Assembly (NCBI RefSeq): GCF_000374925.1
Contig: NZ_KB895559.1
Location: 1 to 48,616, forward strand
Source: Arthrobacter sp. 131MFCol6.1
GTDB taxonomy: Bacteria; Actinomycetota; Actinomycetes; Actinomycetales; Micrococcaceae
Direction of reading: 5' to 3'
Length of the DNA stretch: 48,616 bases
Each line of letters begins with the position of its first letter. The first letter of the stretch is position 1. This document shows, in pieces, positions 1-7,497 of this stretch. The notes beneath the pieces are model-generated. The model did no database searches. It was not told the origin of the DNA and saw nothing but the letters and a program-made list of their open reading frames with translations. Both the position numbers and the translations under genes were made by a program.

Positions 1-166
1 GATCAACATTCTTCTGTGCGACGCCGGCCACGGTCTGGCCTTGCGCCGGGGCCGCGTTGGCCGGGGCGATCGCGATGCTGGACAGAAGAACCGGCAAGCC
101 CAGGGTCAGTGCCGCGGCCCTCCGGAGTCCCCCGCTTCGAAGGAAGCTCTTTCCTGGTGATGTCAC
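1..166 (-). CDS. Secreted protein, N-terminal fragment (runs off the window)
   Basis: The gene reads leftwards from a GTG at 164-166 and is cut by the window edge, so only about 55 residues are visible. They form a typical Sec signal peptide: a basic start with RR near residue 16, a hydrophobic core (ALTLGLPVLLSSIAIA) and an AxA-type cleavage region (PANAAPA). A GAAAGG ribosome binding site lies 11 nt before the GTG. The mature part begins AQGQTVAGVAQKNVD and is too short to assign. Actinobacterial exported cell-wall enzymes often look like this, but that is only a guess. It is transcribed away from the purine cluster. Confidence 0.6.
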   Translation of the reverse strand, partial: MTSPGKSFLRSGGLRRAAALTLGLPVLLSSIAIAPANAAPAQGQTVAGVAQKNVD

Positions 167-528
167 GAGTGTTTGAACCTTTCGTAAAGGAACGGCCCGG
201 TTGCAACACCGGGCCCAACGGACTGGCGGGAACTCACCGGGCGGGCGCCCGGCCCGCCCCCACGGATACCAGCCGATTCATACAGTACAGACTGAGAGCG
301 AGATATGACATAGACCACAAGGGGGTATTTAAAATTTGTCACGCAATGCGACACGACGCGACGGCGACGTCGCTGAACTGCGTCAATTGGAAGTTCCGGC
401 CGCGTGCGGCCGCACCCCGGCGGTACCTCGGCGCGCAGGGAACCGGCCCGTCATGGTCCCGGGGCCTGCCGCCGGTCCGCTCGTGACCCTCTCGTGGCCC
501 GCTCGTGACCCGCTCGTGACCCGCTGGC
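167..528 (-). promoter_or_regulatory. Structured 5' leader and promoter region of the secreted-protein gene
   Basis: This 360-nt gap contains no convincing gene. Read on the minus strand it holds a perfect 8-bp hairpin (GGCCCGGT/ACCGGGCC, 194-215) 28 nt before the GTG, a G/C-rich repeat around 235-262, and an AT-rich patch (about 327-341) that may be the promoter. Several copies of CTCGTGACCC(G) occur at 479-522. I looked for the conserved blocks of the c-di-AMP (ydaO) riboswitch common before actinobacterial cell-wall hydrolases and did not find them. Confidence 0.3.
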
Positions 529-714
529 CTATTTTCGGGGAGTCCGGACCACGTCGCTGATCCATGCGCGGGTCTTCTCATCCAGGGGCCCGGCCACCTT
601 GGTCGCCTTCGCCGCACGGTCGGCCTTGATCTTCTGCAGGACCATCCGGCCCAGCCCGGCGAACACTGCGACGGCCACAACAGACAACACCACGGATTTC
701 GGATTCTCAGCCAT
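529..714 (-). CDS. Small single-pass membrane protein (61 aa)
   Basis: Hypothetical protein starting MAENPKSVVL. Residues about 7-25 form one hydrophobic helix (VVLSVVAVAVFAGLGRMVL), followed by a basic/polar tail ending RTPRK. The ATG at 714 is preferred over the GTG six bases upstream because GGAT sits 6 nt before the ATG. No family recognised. It stands alone on the minus strand, divergent from purS. Confidence 0.6.
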   Translation of the reverse strand: MAENPKSVVLSVVAVAVFAGLGRMVLQKIKADRAAKATKVAGPLDEKTRAWISDVVRTPRK

Positions 715-991
715 GCGCACATCCTACTGACCCGCGGCAGCCCCGACCATAGGGCGCAGCCGGCCCCCGCGACGCCGTTTCTCCAGCTCAAGACCCTGCC
801 ACGGAGGCTGCGTTCACACTCCCAGCCCGAATACGGCCGGACGCTCCGGGGCCGGTAGAATGGGCATGCAAGCTCGCGGAGCGCCCTTTCACGCTGTATT
901 CACCAGGTAGTCCTCAACACACAGCGGATCGGCGTGAGACGGCACCACTCCGCTGCGCCCTTACCCAACGCTCACGCACAGGAGTTGCCGG

Positions 992-1243
992 ATGCCCCGG
1001 ATCGTTGTCGACGTCATGCCCAAGCCCGAGATTCTGGACCCGCAGGGGAAGGCCATCGTCGGTGCTCTGCCCCGGCTGGGCTTCACCGCATTCAGCTCTG
1101 TCCGCCAGGGCAAGCGCTTTGAACTCACGGTCGACGGCGAGGTGACCGAGGAGATCCTGGCCCAGGCCCGCGACGCCGCGGAGACCCTGCTGTCCAACCC
1201 GGTCATCGAGGACGTCGTCAACGTCGAGGTCGTTGAGGCCTGA
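992..1243 (+). CDS. purS: Phosphoribosylformylglycinamidine synthase, PurS subunit
   Basis: The 83-aa small subunit of the three-part FGAM synthase (PurS-PurQ-PurL), which converts FGAR plus glutamine and ATP to FGAM in de novo purine synthesis. PurS docks the glutaminase PurQ onto PurL and helps channel ammonia. The sequence has the family start (MPRIVVDVMPKPEILDPQGK), the LGF block and the C-terminal VIEDVVNVEV strand; length is normal. AGGAG lies 8 nt before the ATG. It is the first gene of purS-purQ-purL, with purQ starting 1 nt after its stop. The upstream gap (715-991) has a possible -10 TAGAAT at 856-861 but no recognised riboswitch. Confidence 0.97.
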   Translation: MPRIVVDVMPKPEILDPQGKAIVGALPRLGFTAFSSVRQGKRFELTVDGEVTEEILAQARDAAETLLSNPVIEDVVNVEVVEA

Positions 1244-1244
1244 A

Positions 1245-2015
1245 ATGACTGAACTCCCCCTGATCGGCGAGGCCGTCGCCGTCGCCGCCAACGCTCCTGG
1301 TGCTCGCAAGCTCGCCGGTGCGAAGATCGGCGTCGTCACCTTCCCCGGCACCCTCGACGACCGCGACGCCGCCCGTGCGGTCCGTCTGGCCGGCGCCACC
1401 CCGGTGGAGCTCTGGCACGCCGGCACCACCCTGGGTGACGTTGACGCCGTCGTGATTCCCGGCGGGTTCTCGTACGGCGACTACCTCCGCGCCGGCGCGA
1501 TCGCCCGCTTCGCGCCGCTGATGTCCAAGATCATCGACGCCGCCAATTCCGAGGCCAAGCTGCCCGTTTTGGGCATCTGCAACGGCTTCCAGATCCTGAC
1601 CGAGTCGCACCTGCTGCCCGGTTCCATGATCAAGAACGACCACCTGAAGTTCATGTGCCGCGACCAGGTGCTGCGCGTGGAGAACAACACGACGGCCTGG
1701 ACCGGGGACTATGCCGCCGGCCAGGAAATCACCGTGCCGCTGAAGAACCAGGACGGCCAGTACATCGCCGACGAGAAGACCCTGGATGCGCTTGAGGCCG
1801 AAGGCCGCGTGGTGTTCCGCTACGTCGGTTTCAACCCGAACGGCTCCCGCCGCGACATCGCCGGCATTTCCAACGCCGCCGGCAACGTGGTGGGCCTCAT
1901 GCCGCACCCCGAGCACGCCGTGGAGGCCGGCTTCGGCCCCGAACTCGGCTCCGGCACCGAGGGCCTCGGGTTCTTCACCTCTGTCCTGAACAAGATCGTG
2001 GGAGACAACAAATGA
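1245..2015 (+). CDS. purQ: Phosphoribosylformylglycinamidine synthase, glutaminase subunit PurQ
   Basis: Class I glutamine amidotransferase subunit (256 aa) that hydrolyses glutamine and passes ammonia to PurL. Visible motifs: the core start KIGVVTFPGTLDD, the oxyanion block GGFSYGDYLRAGA, the nucleophile elbow LGICNGFQ with the catalytic Cys, and the C-terminal MPHPEHAVE that supplies His and Glu of the triad. An N-terminal extension of about 25 residues (MTELPLIGEAVAVAANAPG) precedes the core; in many bacteria PurQ starts almost at the KIGVV strand. The ATG at 1245 is one base after the purS stop; a TTG 12 nt upstream is also possible but less likely. It overlaps purL by ATGA. Confidence 0.97.
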   Translation: MTELPLIGEAVAVAANAPGARKLAGAKIGVVTFPGTLDDRDAARAVRLAGATPVELWHAGTTLGDVDAVVIPGGFSYGDYLRAGAIARFAPLMSKIIDAANSEAKLPVLGICNGFQILTESHLLPGSMIKNDHLKFMCRDQVLRVENNTTAWTGDYAAGQEITVPLKNQDGQYIADEKTLDALEAEGRVVFRYVGFNPNGSRRDIAGISNAAGNVVGLMPHPEHAVEAGFGPELGSGTEGLGFFTSVLNKIVGDNK

Positions 2016-4345
2016 CGGAGACACCCGCAGTGGCGGCGCCCGCGGAGACCGCCCGGAAGTTCAACATCGACACCGTCGAGAACGCGGCCAAGACCCCGGA
2101 CACCGAACTCCCCTGGGCCGAACTGGGCCTGAAGCAGAACGAGTTCGACGAGGTCGTGAAGGTCCTGGGCCGCCGCCCCACCGGCGCGGAACTCGCCATG
2201 TACTCGGTGATGTGGAGCGAACACTGCTCCTACAAGTCCTCGAAGAACCACCTGCGCCAGTTCGGCGACAAGGTGACCGAGGAAATGAAGAAGGACATGC
2301 TCGTGGGTATCGGCGAAAACGCCGGTGTCACCAACCTGGGCGACGGCTGGGCCGTGACGTTCAAGATCGAGTCCCACAACTCGCCGTCGTTCGTGGAGCC
2401 CTACCAGGGCGCCGCAACCGGCATCGGCGGCATTGTCCGCGACATCATCTCCATGGGCGCCCGCCCGGTCGCGGTGATGGATCCGCTGCGCTTCGGCGCC
2501 ATTGACCACCCGGACACCGCCCGCGTCATGCACGGCGCCGTGGCAGGGATCGGCGGCTACGGCAACTCGCTGGGCCTGCCCAACATCGGCGGCGAGATGG
2601 TCTTCGACTCCGTCTACCAGGGCAACCCGCTGGTGAACGCGCTGGCCGTCGGCGTGATGCGCCACGAGGACATCCGCCTCGCCAACGCCTCCGGCAAGGG
2701 CAACAAGGTGGTGCTGTTCGGTGCCCGCACCGGCGGCGACGGCATCGGCGGCGCCTCCGTGCTGGCCTCGGAGTCCTTCGATGACACCAAGCCGTCCAAG
2801 CGCCCCGCGGTCCAGGTGGGCGACCCGTTCGCCGAGAAGGTCCTGATCGAGTGCTGCCTGGAGCTGTTCAAGGGATCCCTGGTCGAAGGCATCCAGGACC
2901 TCGGCGCCGCAGGCATCTCCTGCGCCACCTCCGAGCTCGCCTCCAACGGCGACGGCGGCATGGAAGTCGAACTGACCTCCGTGCTGCTCCGCGACCCCAC
3001 CCTGACCCCTGGCGAAATCCTGATGTCCGAGTCGCAGGAACGCATGATGGCCGTGGTCACCCCGGAGAACATCGCCGCGTTCGAAGCGGTCATGGACAAG
3101 TGGGCGGTGGAGTACTCCTGGCTGGGCGAGGTGACCGATACCGGCCGCCTCATCATCACGTGGGAAGGCGAAGTCATTGTCGACGTCGACCCGCGCACCG
3201 TGGCCCACGACGGTCCGGTCTACGACCGCCCGTACGCCCGCCCCGAATGGCAGGACGCCGTCCAGGCCGATTCCTTCACCGGGTCCGTGCAGGACGCCGG
3301 ACGCCCCTCCGCCCCCGCGGAGCTGGCCGCCGCCATCACCGAACTCGTCGCCTCGCCGAACATGTGCGACAAGTCCTGGATCACCAAGCAGTACGACCGC
3401 TACGTCGGCGGCAACACCGCCATGGCGTTCCCGGACGACGCCGGCGTGGTCCGGGTGGACGAGGAAACCGGCCTGGGCGTGGCCCTGGCCACCGACGCCA
3501 ACGGCCGCTACACCTACCTGGACCCGTACCACGGCGCGCAGCTGGCCCTGGCCGAGGCCTACCGCAACGTCGCCACCTCCGGCGCCGTGCCGATGGCCGT
3601 CAGCGACTGCCTGAACTTCGGCTCCCCGGAGGACTCCGACGTCATGTGGCAGCTGGCCGAAGCCATCCGCGGCCTGTCCGACGCCTGCATGGTCCTCGGC
3701 ATCCCGGTCACCGGCGGCAACGTCTCGCTGTACAACCAGACCGGGACCACCCCCATCCACCCCTCCCCCGTGGTGGCTGTGCTGGGCAAGTTCGACGACG
3801 TCGCCCGCCGCACGCCGTCGGGCTGGAAGGAAGACGGCCAGGCCATCTACCTGCTGGGCACGACGGCGGCTGAGCTGGACGGCTCGGAGTGGTCCAACAT
3901 GCGCGGGCACCTGGGTGGCCTGCCGCCGAAGGTTGACCTCGACGCCGAGCGTGAACTCGGTCAGATCCTGATCAACGCCTCCCGCGACGGCATGGTGGAT
4001 TCGGCCCACGACCTCTCCGAAGGCGGCCTTGCCGCGGCCCTCGTGGAGTCGTCCCTGCGCTACGGCGTGGGCGCCCGGATCGCCCTGCAGGACGTCCTGG
4101 ACCGCGACGGCGTGGACCTGTTCACGGCGCTGTTCTCCGAAACCCAGGGCCGCGCCGTCGTCGCTGTGCCCCGCTCGGAGGAAATCCGCTTCACGGACAT
4201 GTGCACCGCCCGCGGCTTCGAGCACGTCCGGATCGGTGTGGTGGACGCCGAAGGCGGCACGCTGGAGATCAACGGCGTCGAGACCATGAACCTCGACGCG
4301 CTCCGCGAAGCCCACGAGGCGACCCTGCCGAAGTACTTCGGCTAA
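2012..4345 (+). CDS. purL: Phosphoribosylformylglycinamidine synthase, catalytic subunit PurL
   Basis: Small-type PurL (777 aa), the ATP-dependent synthetase half of FGAM synthase. The family's duplicated AIRS-like halves are visible: first half with WSEHCSYKSSK, FKIESHNSPSFVEPYQGAATG and GGDGIGGAS; central LVEGIQDLGAAGISCATSE; second half with GNTAMAFPDDAGVVRV, SDCLNFGSPEDSDVMWQ and VTGGNVSLYNQ; C-terminal SAHDLSEGGLAAALVES. Length is normal for the form that works with separate PurS and PurQ. The start overlaps the purQ stop (ATGA), indicating translational coupling. The operon ends in a palindrome 10 nt after the stop. Confidence 0.98.
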   Translation: MTETPAVAAPAETARKFNIDTVENAAKTPDTELPWAELGLKQNEFDEVVKVLGRRPTGAELAMYSVMWSEHCSYKSSKNHLRQFGDKVTEEMKKDMLVGIGENAGVTNLGDGWAVTFKIESHNSPSFVEPYQGAATGIGGIVRDIISMGARPVAVMDPLRFGAIDHPDTARVMHGAVAGIGGYGNSLGLPNIGGEMVFDSVYQGNPLVNALAVGVMRHEDIRLANASGKGNKVVLFGARTGGDGIGGASVLASESFDDTKPSKRPAVQVGDPFAEKVLIECCLELFKGSLVEGIQDLGAAGISCATSELASNGDGGMEVELTSVLLRDPTLTPGEILMSESQERMMAVVTPENIAAFEAVMDKWAVEYSWLGEVTDTGRLIITWEGEVIVDVDPRTVAHDGPVYDRPYARPEWQDAVQADSFTGSVQDAGRPSAPAELAAAITELVASPNMCDKSWITKQYDRYVGGNTAMAFPDDAGVVRVDEETGLGVALATDANGRYTYLDPYHGAQLALAEAYRNVATSGAVPMAVSDCLNFGSPEDSDVMWQLAEAIRGLSDACMVLGIPVTGGNVSLYNQTGTTPIHPSPVVAVLGKFDDVARRTPSGWKEDGQAIYLLGTTAAELDGSEWSNMRGHLGGLPPKVDLDAERELGQILINASRDGMVDSAHDLSEGGLAAALVESSLRYGVGARIALQDVLDRDGVDLFTALFSETQGRAVVAVPRSEEIRFTDMCTARGFEHVRIGVVDAEGGTLEINGVETMNLDALREAHEATLPKYFG

Positions 4346-4355
4346 CGAGATCCAT

Positions 4356-4411
4356 CGATTGCTCCGCAGCTGCCCTTTTGAACCCTCAAAACGGCAGTTG
4401 CGGAGCAATCG
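4356..4411. repeat. Palindromic repeat R1, copy A
   Basis: Inverted repeat with 26-bp arms and a 4-nt loop. The left arm begins CGATTGCTCCGCA; the right arm ends TGCGGAGCAATCG; there are two mismatches. It lies between convergent purL and the nuclease-like gene, so it can act as a bidirectional terminator. Three relatives (5413-5468, 5808-5915, 41006-41060) share the outer CGxxTGCTCC...GGAGCAATCG arms, making it a dispersed REP-like family. Confidence 0.85.
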
Positions 4412-4415
4412 TTCG

Positions 4416-5357
4416 TTAACGGCCGGGCCGCCAGCCCGCCTGCAGGAGCGCGGCACGGACCTTGGCCGCGGCGGCCTTGGCATCATCGTGCATGTGCCGC
4501 TTGGAGATCCGGACCTCGGTCCAACCGAGGGCCGTGTACTTCTCCGAACGGGCGATATCCCGGACGATCTGGCCCTCCTCACCGTGGAGTTCGCCCTCGT
4601 ACTCGACGCCGATTCTGTATTTCCGGTAGGACAGGTCGGGTTCGTGGTGCCGGGTTCCTGCATCGTCGATGATCGGCACGTTCAGCTCTGGTTCCGGAAG
4701 GCCGGCCCGGACTATGGCCAGCCTCAGCAAGGACTCCTGCGGCGAATCCGAGCCCACACGAATGAGGGCGATGGCTTCCTTCGCCTTGCGGAGCCCGCGT
4801 TTCCCCTTGTGGCGGTCGATCATCCGCTGCAGATCCTGCACGCTGCAGAGCGGCACATCCCTGCCGTCGAGCTCAGGCCGGGGCATCCGGACGCAGCTGT
4901 CGCCGGCCACGACGAGTTGGTCTACGGTCAGCATTTCGGCCAGATCCAGCCAGGTCCGCTCCGGGGTGGTGACGGGAATCCCGTCCAGCAGCGTGACCTC
5001 GTCGTCGTAGAGCTTCATGCGGTGGACGATTACGTGTGGCCGGTTGAGATGGGCCGCGCCCTCGGGCCTGATCACGTGGTACATCGGTGGTGCCTCCTTC
5101 TGCTGCCGCACGGGAAGCGAACCAAGCTCCGCCGCGGTGAGGTGCGACGCGGCGCATCGCTCATTGACCTCAATGAATGGCCGCACTCGCACGCACAGGG
5201 GAAGCCCCGGCGTCGGGCTTTGCACACGGATTCCCCGGCCCAGCGCGGCCAGGGACCGGTGGCGGAGCCTTTTCGGTGACACACCGGCCGCTGCCGCTTC
5301 GACGACGGTAAAGGGGCGTCGCCGGAAATCGTCCGGCAGCGGGCGCGCGGTCTTCAT
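4416..5357 (-). CDS. Orphan AbiEi-like / DUF559 (Vsr-like) endonuclease-domain protein, paralog 1
   Basis: A 313-aa protein with two parts. The N-terminal part (FTVVEAAAAGVSPKRLRHRS, about residues 16-35) resembles the winged-helix start of AbiEi-type transcriptional regulators. The C-terminal part (about 200-313) looks like a DUF559/Vsr-like PD-(D/E)XK nuclease domain: EPDLSYRKYRIGVEYEG, then a His (ELHG), a conserved R-D-I region and GWTEVRISKRH. Putative catalytic acids are D in EPDLS and E in GVEYEG. The ATG at 5357 is chosen because TGTGGATAAC lies 38 nt upstream, the same spacing as in the paralog at 29331-30263; a longer GTG/TTG-started form up to 5405 is possible. Palindromes R1-A and R1-B bracket the gene. 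Function unknown. Confidence 0.75.
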   Translation of the reverse strand: MKTARPLPDDFRRRPFTVVEAAAAGVSPKRLRHRSLAALGRGIRVQSPTPGLPLCVRVRPFIEVNERCAASHLTAAELGSLPVRQQKEAPPMYHVIRPEGAAHLNRPHVIVHRMKLYDDEVTLLDGIPVTTPERTWLDLAEMLTVDQLVVAGDSCVRMPRPELDGRDVPLCSVQDLQRMIDRHKGKRGLRKAKEAIALIRVGSDSPQESLLRLAIVRAGLPEPELNVPIIDDAGTRHHEPDLSYRKYRIGVEYEGELHGEEGQIVRDIARSEKYTALGWTEVRISKRHMHDDAKAAAAKVRAALLQAGWRPGR

Positions 5358-5395
5358 GGCTTCATCAGACCAGTTCGGCGCGTACGCCGCAGGAG

Positions 5396-5404
5396 TTATC
5401 CACA
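5396..5404 (-). promoter_or_regulatory. TTATCCACA box upstream of nuclease paralog 1
   Basis: The plus strand reads GTTATCCACA, a perfect DnaA-box consensus. On the gene's strand it is TGTGGATAAC and could instead be part of a -10 promoter element. The same 10 bases occur before paralog 2 (30300-30309) at nearly identical distance from its ATG (38 against 37 nt). Confidence 0.5.
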
Positions 5405-5412
5405 ATGCCCAT

Positions 5413-5468
5413 CGACTGCTCCATAAGTGCCGTTATGAGGCCTCAAAAGGGCCACTACGGAGCAATCG
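5413..5468. repeat. Palindromic repeat R1, copy B
   Basis: Imperfect inverted repeat: left arm from CGACTGCTCCATAAGTGCC, right arm to CTACGGAGCAATCG, centred on GAGGCCTC. It lies just upstream of nuclease paralog 1, so that gene has an R1 copy on each side. Confidence 0.8.
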
Positions 5469-5497
5469 ACGGGGGTTGGCGGAGCAATCCGCGGGGA

Positions 5498-5791
5498 TCA
5501 GTCGTCGCTGCGGAGCTCCCGTTGCCGTGTGCTGAGGAGTTCGAGTTCGGGCCGGGCTGCCACGAAGCGTTCGACGGCGGTCAGCACCTCCACGACGTGT
5601 GCCCGGTCTGCTGCCACCAGGCCGGCGCCCAACTGCGTGCGCCGGTGCTGCTCATGGTCCCCGACCTCGGCCACGGAGACATCAAAGCGGCGCTTCAGCT
5701 CGGCCAGGAGCGGCCGCACCACGGAGCGCTTCTCCTTCAGGCTGTGAACGTCGCCCAGAAGGATGTCGAATTCAATCCAGCCGATCCACAT
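5498..5791 (-). CDS. DUF503 family protein (YlxP-like)
   Basis: A 97-aa protein of the DUF503 family, short proteins often found near ribosome-maturation genes and of unclear role. The family signature is plain: MWIGWIEFDILLGDVHSLKE, KRSVVRPLLAELKRRFDVSV, then an AEVGDHEQHRRTQLG block and a VEVLTAVERFV helix. The ATG at 5791 matches the usual family N-terminus; open frame further upstream (to 5893) runs through repeat DNA and is rejected. It stands alone between two R1 repeat copies. Confidence 0.88.
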   Translation of the reverse strand: MWIGWIEFDILLGDVHSLKEKRSVVRPLLAELKRRFDVSVAEVGDHEQHRRTQLGAGLVAADRAHVVEVLTAVERFVAARPELELLSTRQRELRSDD

Positions 5792-5807
5792 GCCTGAATT
5801 TTCCCAT

Positions 5808-5915
5808 CGATTGCTCCCCACCGGCCCCCTCGCCTCGCAAGCTCGGCAAGGGAACCCTGCCGGCGTGGGCCCAACGCCGTTTTGAGGCCTCAAAAGGGCG
5901 GTTACGGAGCAATCG
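5808..5915. repeat. Palindromic repeat R1, copy C, split by R2
   Basis: The outer arms CGATTGCTCC (5808-5817) and GGAGCAATCG (5906-5915) and the inner palindrome TTTTGAGGCCTCAAAA are intact, but the left arm is interrupted by a 58-bp R2 repeat (5816-5873). It looks like an R1 element into which R2 inserted. Confidence 0.75.
5816..5873. repeat. Dispersed repeat R2, copy 1
   Basis: A 58-bp sequence containing CCTCGCAAGCTCGGC and ending GGCGTGGGCCCA. A same-length copy lies at 27471-27528 with a handful of mismatches. Here it sits inside an R1 palindrome. Confidence 0.8.
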
Positions 5916-5949
5916 ACGGGGTGAGACGGGCGAGAAGGGTGAGGCGGGG

Positions 5950-6267
5950 TTAGATGGTGAGCTCGCCCATCCGGTCCCAGCCGTCGCCGTCGAGCTGCCG
6001 GCTGATGATCCGGGGCGTCTCGGCCAGCGCCTGCGGCATGTCCGCCATGGCCTGCTGGAAGTGGGCGCTGTTCACGTGGTCCCCGGCGGCGTCGTCCTTG
6101 AAGGCTTCTACGAGGACGAATTCATTCGGGTCCTCCACACTGCGGGACCAGTCGAACCACAGGTTGCCGGGCTCCTGGCGTGTGGCCTGGGTGAAACCGT
6201 CCACAAGTCCCAGCCAGCGCTCCGACCAGTCCGGCTTGACCTTGAATTTGACGACGATGAAGATCAT
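5950..6267 (-). CDS. Antibiotic biosynthesis monooxygenase (ABM/YgiN-like) domain protein
   Basis: A 105-aa single-domain ferredoxin-like protein of the ABM family, which includes small quinol/heme-type monooxygenases and many of unknown substrate. Typical features: IFIVVKFKVKPDW at the start, TRQEPGNLWFDWSRS, the EFVLVEAFKDDAAGDHVNS strand-helix and HFQQAMADMP. The ATG at 6267 has GAAAGG 9 nt upstream. The same frame stays open beyond the start because of high GC, but the upstream part overlaps the TPR gene and is not coding. Confidence 0.85.
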   Translation of the reverse strand: MIFIVVKFKVKPDWSERWLGLVDGFTQATRQEPGNLWFDWSRSVEDPNEFVLVEAFKDDAAGDHVNSAHFQQAMADMPQALAETPRIISRQLDGDGWDRMGELTI

Positions 6268-6319
6268 TGGAAAGTGCCTTTCGGTGCGGCGGGACGGTGT
6301 TCCATTCTTGCAGGAAAGC

Positions 6320-6922
6320 TCAGCAGGCCTTGATGGCCTCTCGGGCCAGTTCCTGCTGCCGCGGGGTGCCGATCCGGTCGGCCCACTGTTCGGCGAGCTG
6401 GAACTCCACCATGGCCTCGGTGCAGCGGCCGGCCTCGTGCAGCGTCCAGCCGAGGTTGTTGTGCAGCGAGACCACCCACCGTTTGGTCCGCTCGTCGTGG
6501 ACCGTGGAGGCATACTCCAGGGCGCTCCGGGTCCAGGTCTCGGCGTGGGCGGAGTCGGCGATGGCGAGCATGTGCAGCGCGTCCACGGCCAGGAATTCCT
6601 CGCCCAGGTGGTCTGCCAGTTCGGCCGCCTGCTCAAAGAGCGGCACGGCCATCTCGGGGTGGCCGCTGGAGTTGAGCACCCGGCCCCGTTCCAGCAGCAC
6701 CCGCACGGCCACGGTGGGCTCGTCGGCGTCGACCGAATCCAACAGGGCGTCGGCTTCCTCGAAGCGGCCCTGCAGCCCGATGGCCCGCCCCAGCTGGGTG
6801 GTGAGTTCGGCGCGTTCGTCGGCGTCGTAGCTGTCATCCGCCGCCGCCGCCCGGAACCGGGCTTCGGACCCGGCGGGGTCCTCGAAGTTCCACAATTGGT
6901 CAAGGGTTTTCTGTTCCAGCAT
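6320..6922 (-). CDS. Tetratricopeptide-repeat protein
   Basis: A 200-aa, all-helical protein made of degenerate TPR units (for example LGRAIGLQGRFEEADALLDS, VRVLLERGRVLNSSGHPEMA, VSLHNNLGWTLHEAGRCTEA). There is no signal peptide or membrane segment, so it is probably a cytosolic scaffold. AGGAG lies 7 nt before the ATG. It precedes the ABM gene by about 50 nt on the same strand and may be co-transcribed. No specific function can be given. Confidence 0.8.
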   Translation of the reverse strand: MLEQKTLDQLWNFEDPAGSEARFRAAAADDSYDADERAELTTQLGRAIGLQGRFEEADALLDSVDADEPTVAVRVLLERGRVLNSSGHPEMAVPLFEQAAELADHLGEEFLAVDALHMLAIADSAHAETWTRSALEYASTVHDERTKRWVVSLHNNLGWTLHEAGRCTEAMVEFQLAEQWADRIGTPRQQELAREAIKAC

Positions 6923-6936
6923 CCATCTGCTCCTGA

Positions 6937-7497
6937 TCAGCTTTCACCTGCGGCCAGTTCGTGTGCACTCCCAATGTAGCGGGAAGTGACATGCCTTTGT
7001 GCCCGTCCCGTGAGGGCGGCGCCAGCCGCGTAGAACCAGTTGGAGGGCCGGCTGAAGGCCGTGATTTTCAGGAACACCCGCCCCGCGGCGTCGATCTCCA
7101 CTTCGAAGGCCTCCTCCCCCCGCACGGGATGCCCGGGCAGCGTGCCGTACCCGAACCCCGCACGTTGCGGCCCGTCGCCGGGCACAGGCCGCCGCACCCA
7201 CACCACCTCGCAGGGCGCGTTGATCCGGAAGGGTCCGACGCCGAATCCGCTCACCACGCGCGCGCCGGGCACGACGGCGTCGGAGTCAGTGCGGATGCGC
7301 AGCCCGGAGCGTTTCTGCAGCTGCCAGGAAAGAATCCCCTGCGCCAGCCTCCGGTACAGTGCCGGCCCGTCGCCGAGGTACGCCCGGGACACCAGGCAGG
7401 GAAAGCCTTCCGGGGCCTGGCCGTGCTCAGTGGAGCCAATGCCCGGATAGTTCAGCCCGCCCCGCGCGGTGCGGCCGGCACCGGGATCACCGCTCAT
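6937..7497 (-). CDS. DUF1990 family protein
   Basis: A 186-aa protein resembling DUF1990: LNYPGIGSTEHG at the start, then a lipocalin-like pattern with VVSGFGVGPFRINAPCEVVW, AGFGYGTLPGHPVRGEEAFEVE and a C-terminal ITAFSRPSNWFYAAGAALTG. The biochemical role of the family is not established. It overlaps the 3' end of the upstream MmcQ/YjbR gene by 4 nt (ATGA), so the two are translationally coupled. Confidence 0.75.
   Translation of the reverse strand: MSGDPGAGRTARGGLNYPGIGSTEHGQAPEGFPCLVSRAYLGDGPALYRRLAQGILSWQLQKRSGLRIRTDSDAVVPGARVVSGFGVGPFRINAPCEVVWVRRPVPGDGPQRAGFGYGTLPGHPVRGEEAFEVEIDAAGRVFLKITAFSRPSNWFYAAGAALTGRAQRHVTSRYIGSAHELAAGES

Noticed and set aside
167..340. c-di-AMP (ydaO) riboswitch before the truncated secreted-protein gene
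   Set aside because: A riboswitch is plausible by context, but the conserved blocks (GGGGGAGC, GGGTGAATC, and the CCGTCAGCTAACC region) are not present.
1820..4663. 947-codon open frame antisense to purL
   Set aside because: A by-product of high-GC third-codon bias; composition is that of a shadow (His/Val/Gly/Arg-rich) and purL is unmistakable on the other strand. The same applies to 7359-10301 (+) and 13871-16447 (-).
5396..5404. Replication origin or DnaA-box cluster
   Set aside because: Only two single boxes 25 kb apart, each tied to a gene start; no cluster, AT-rich unwinding element or dnaA/dnaN genes.
5950..6903. 317-aa fusion of a TPR-like region and the ABM domain
   Set aside because: The upstream part is the wrong frame of the TPR gene (6320-6922); the ABM protein has its own ATG and ribosome binding site at 6267.
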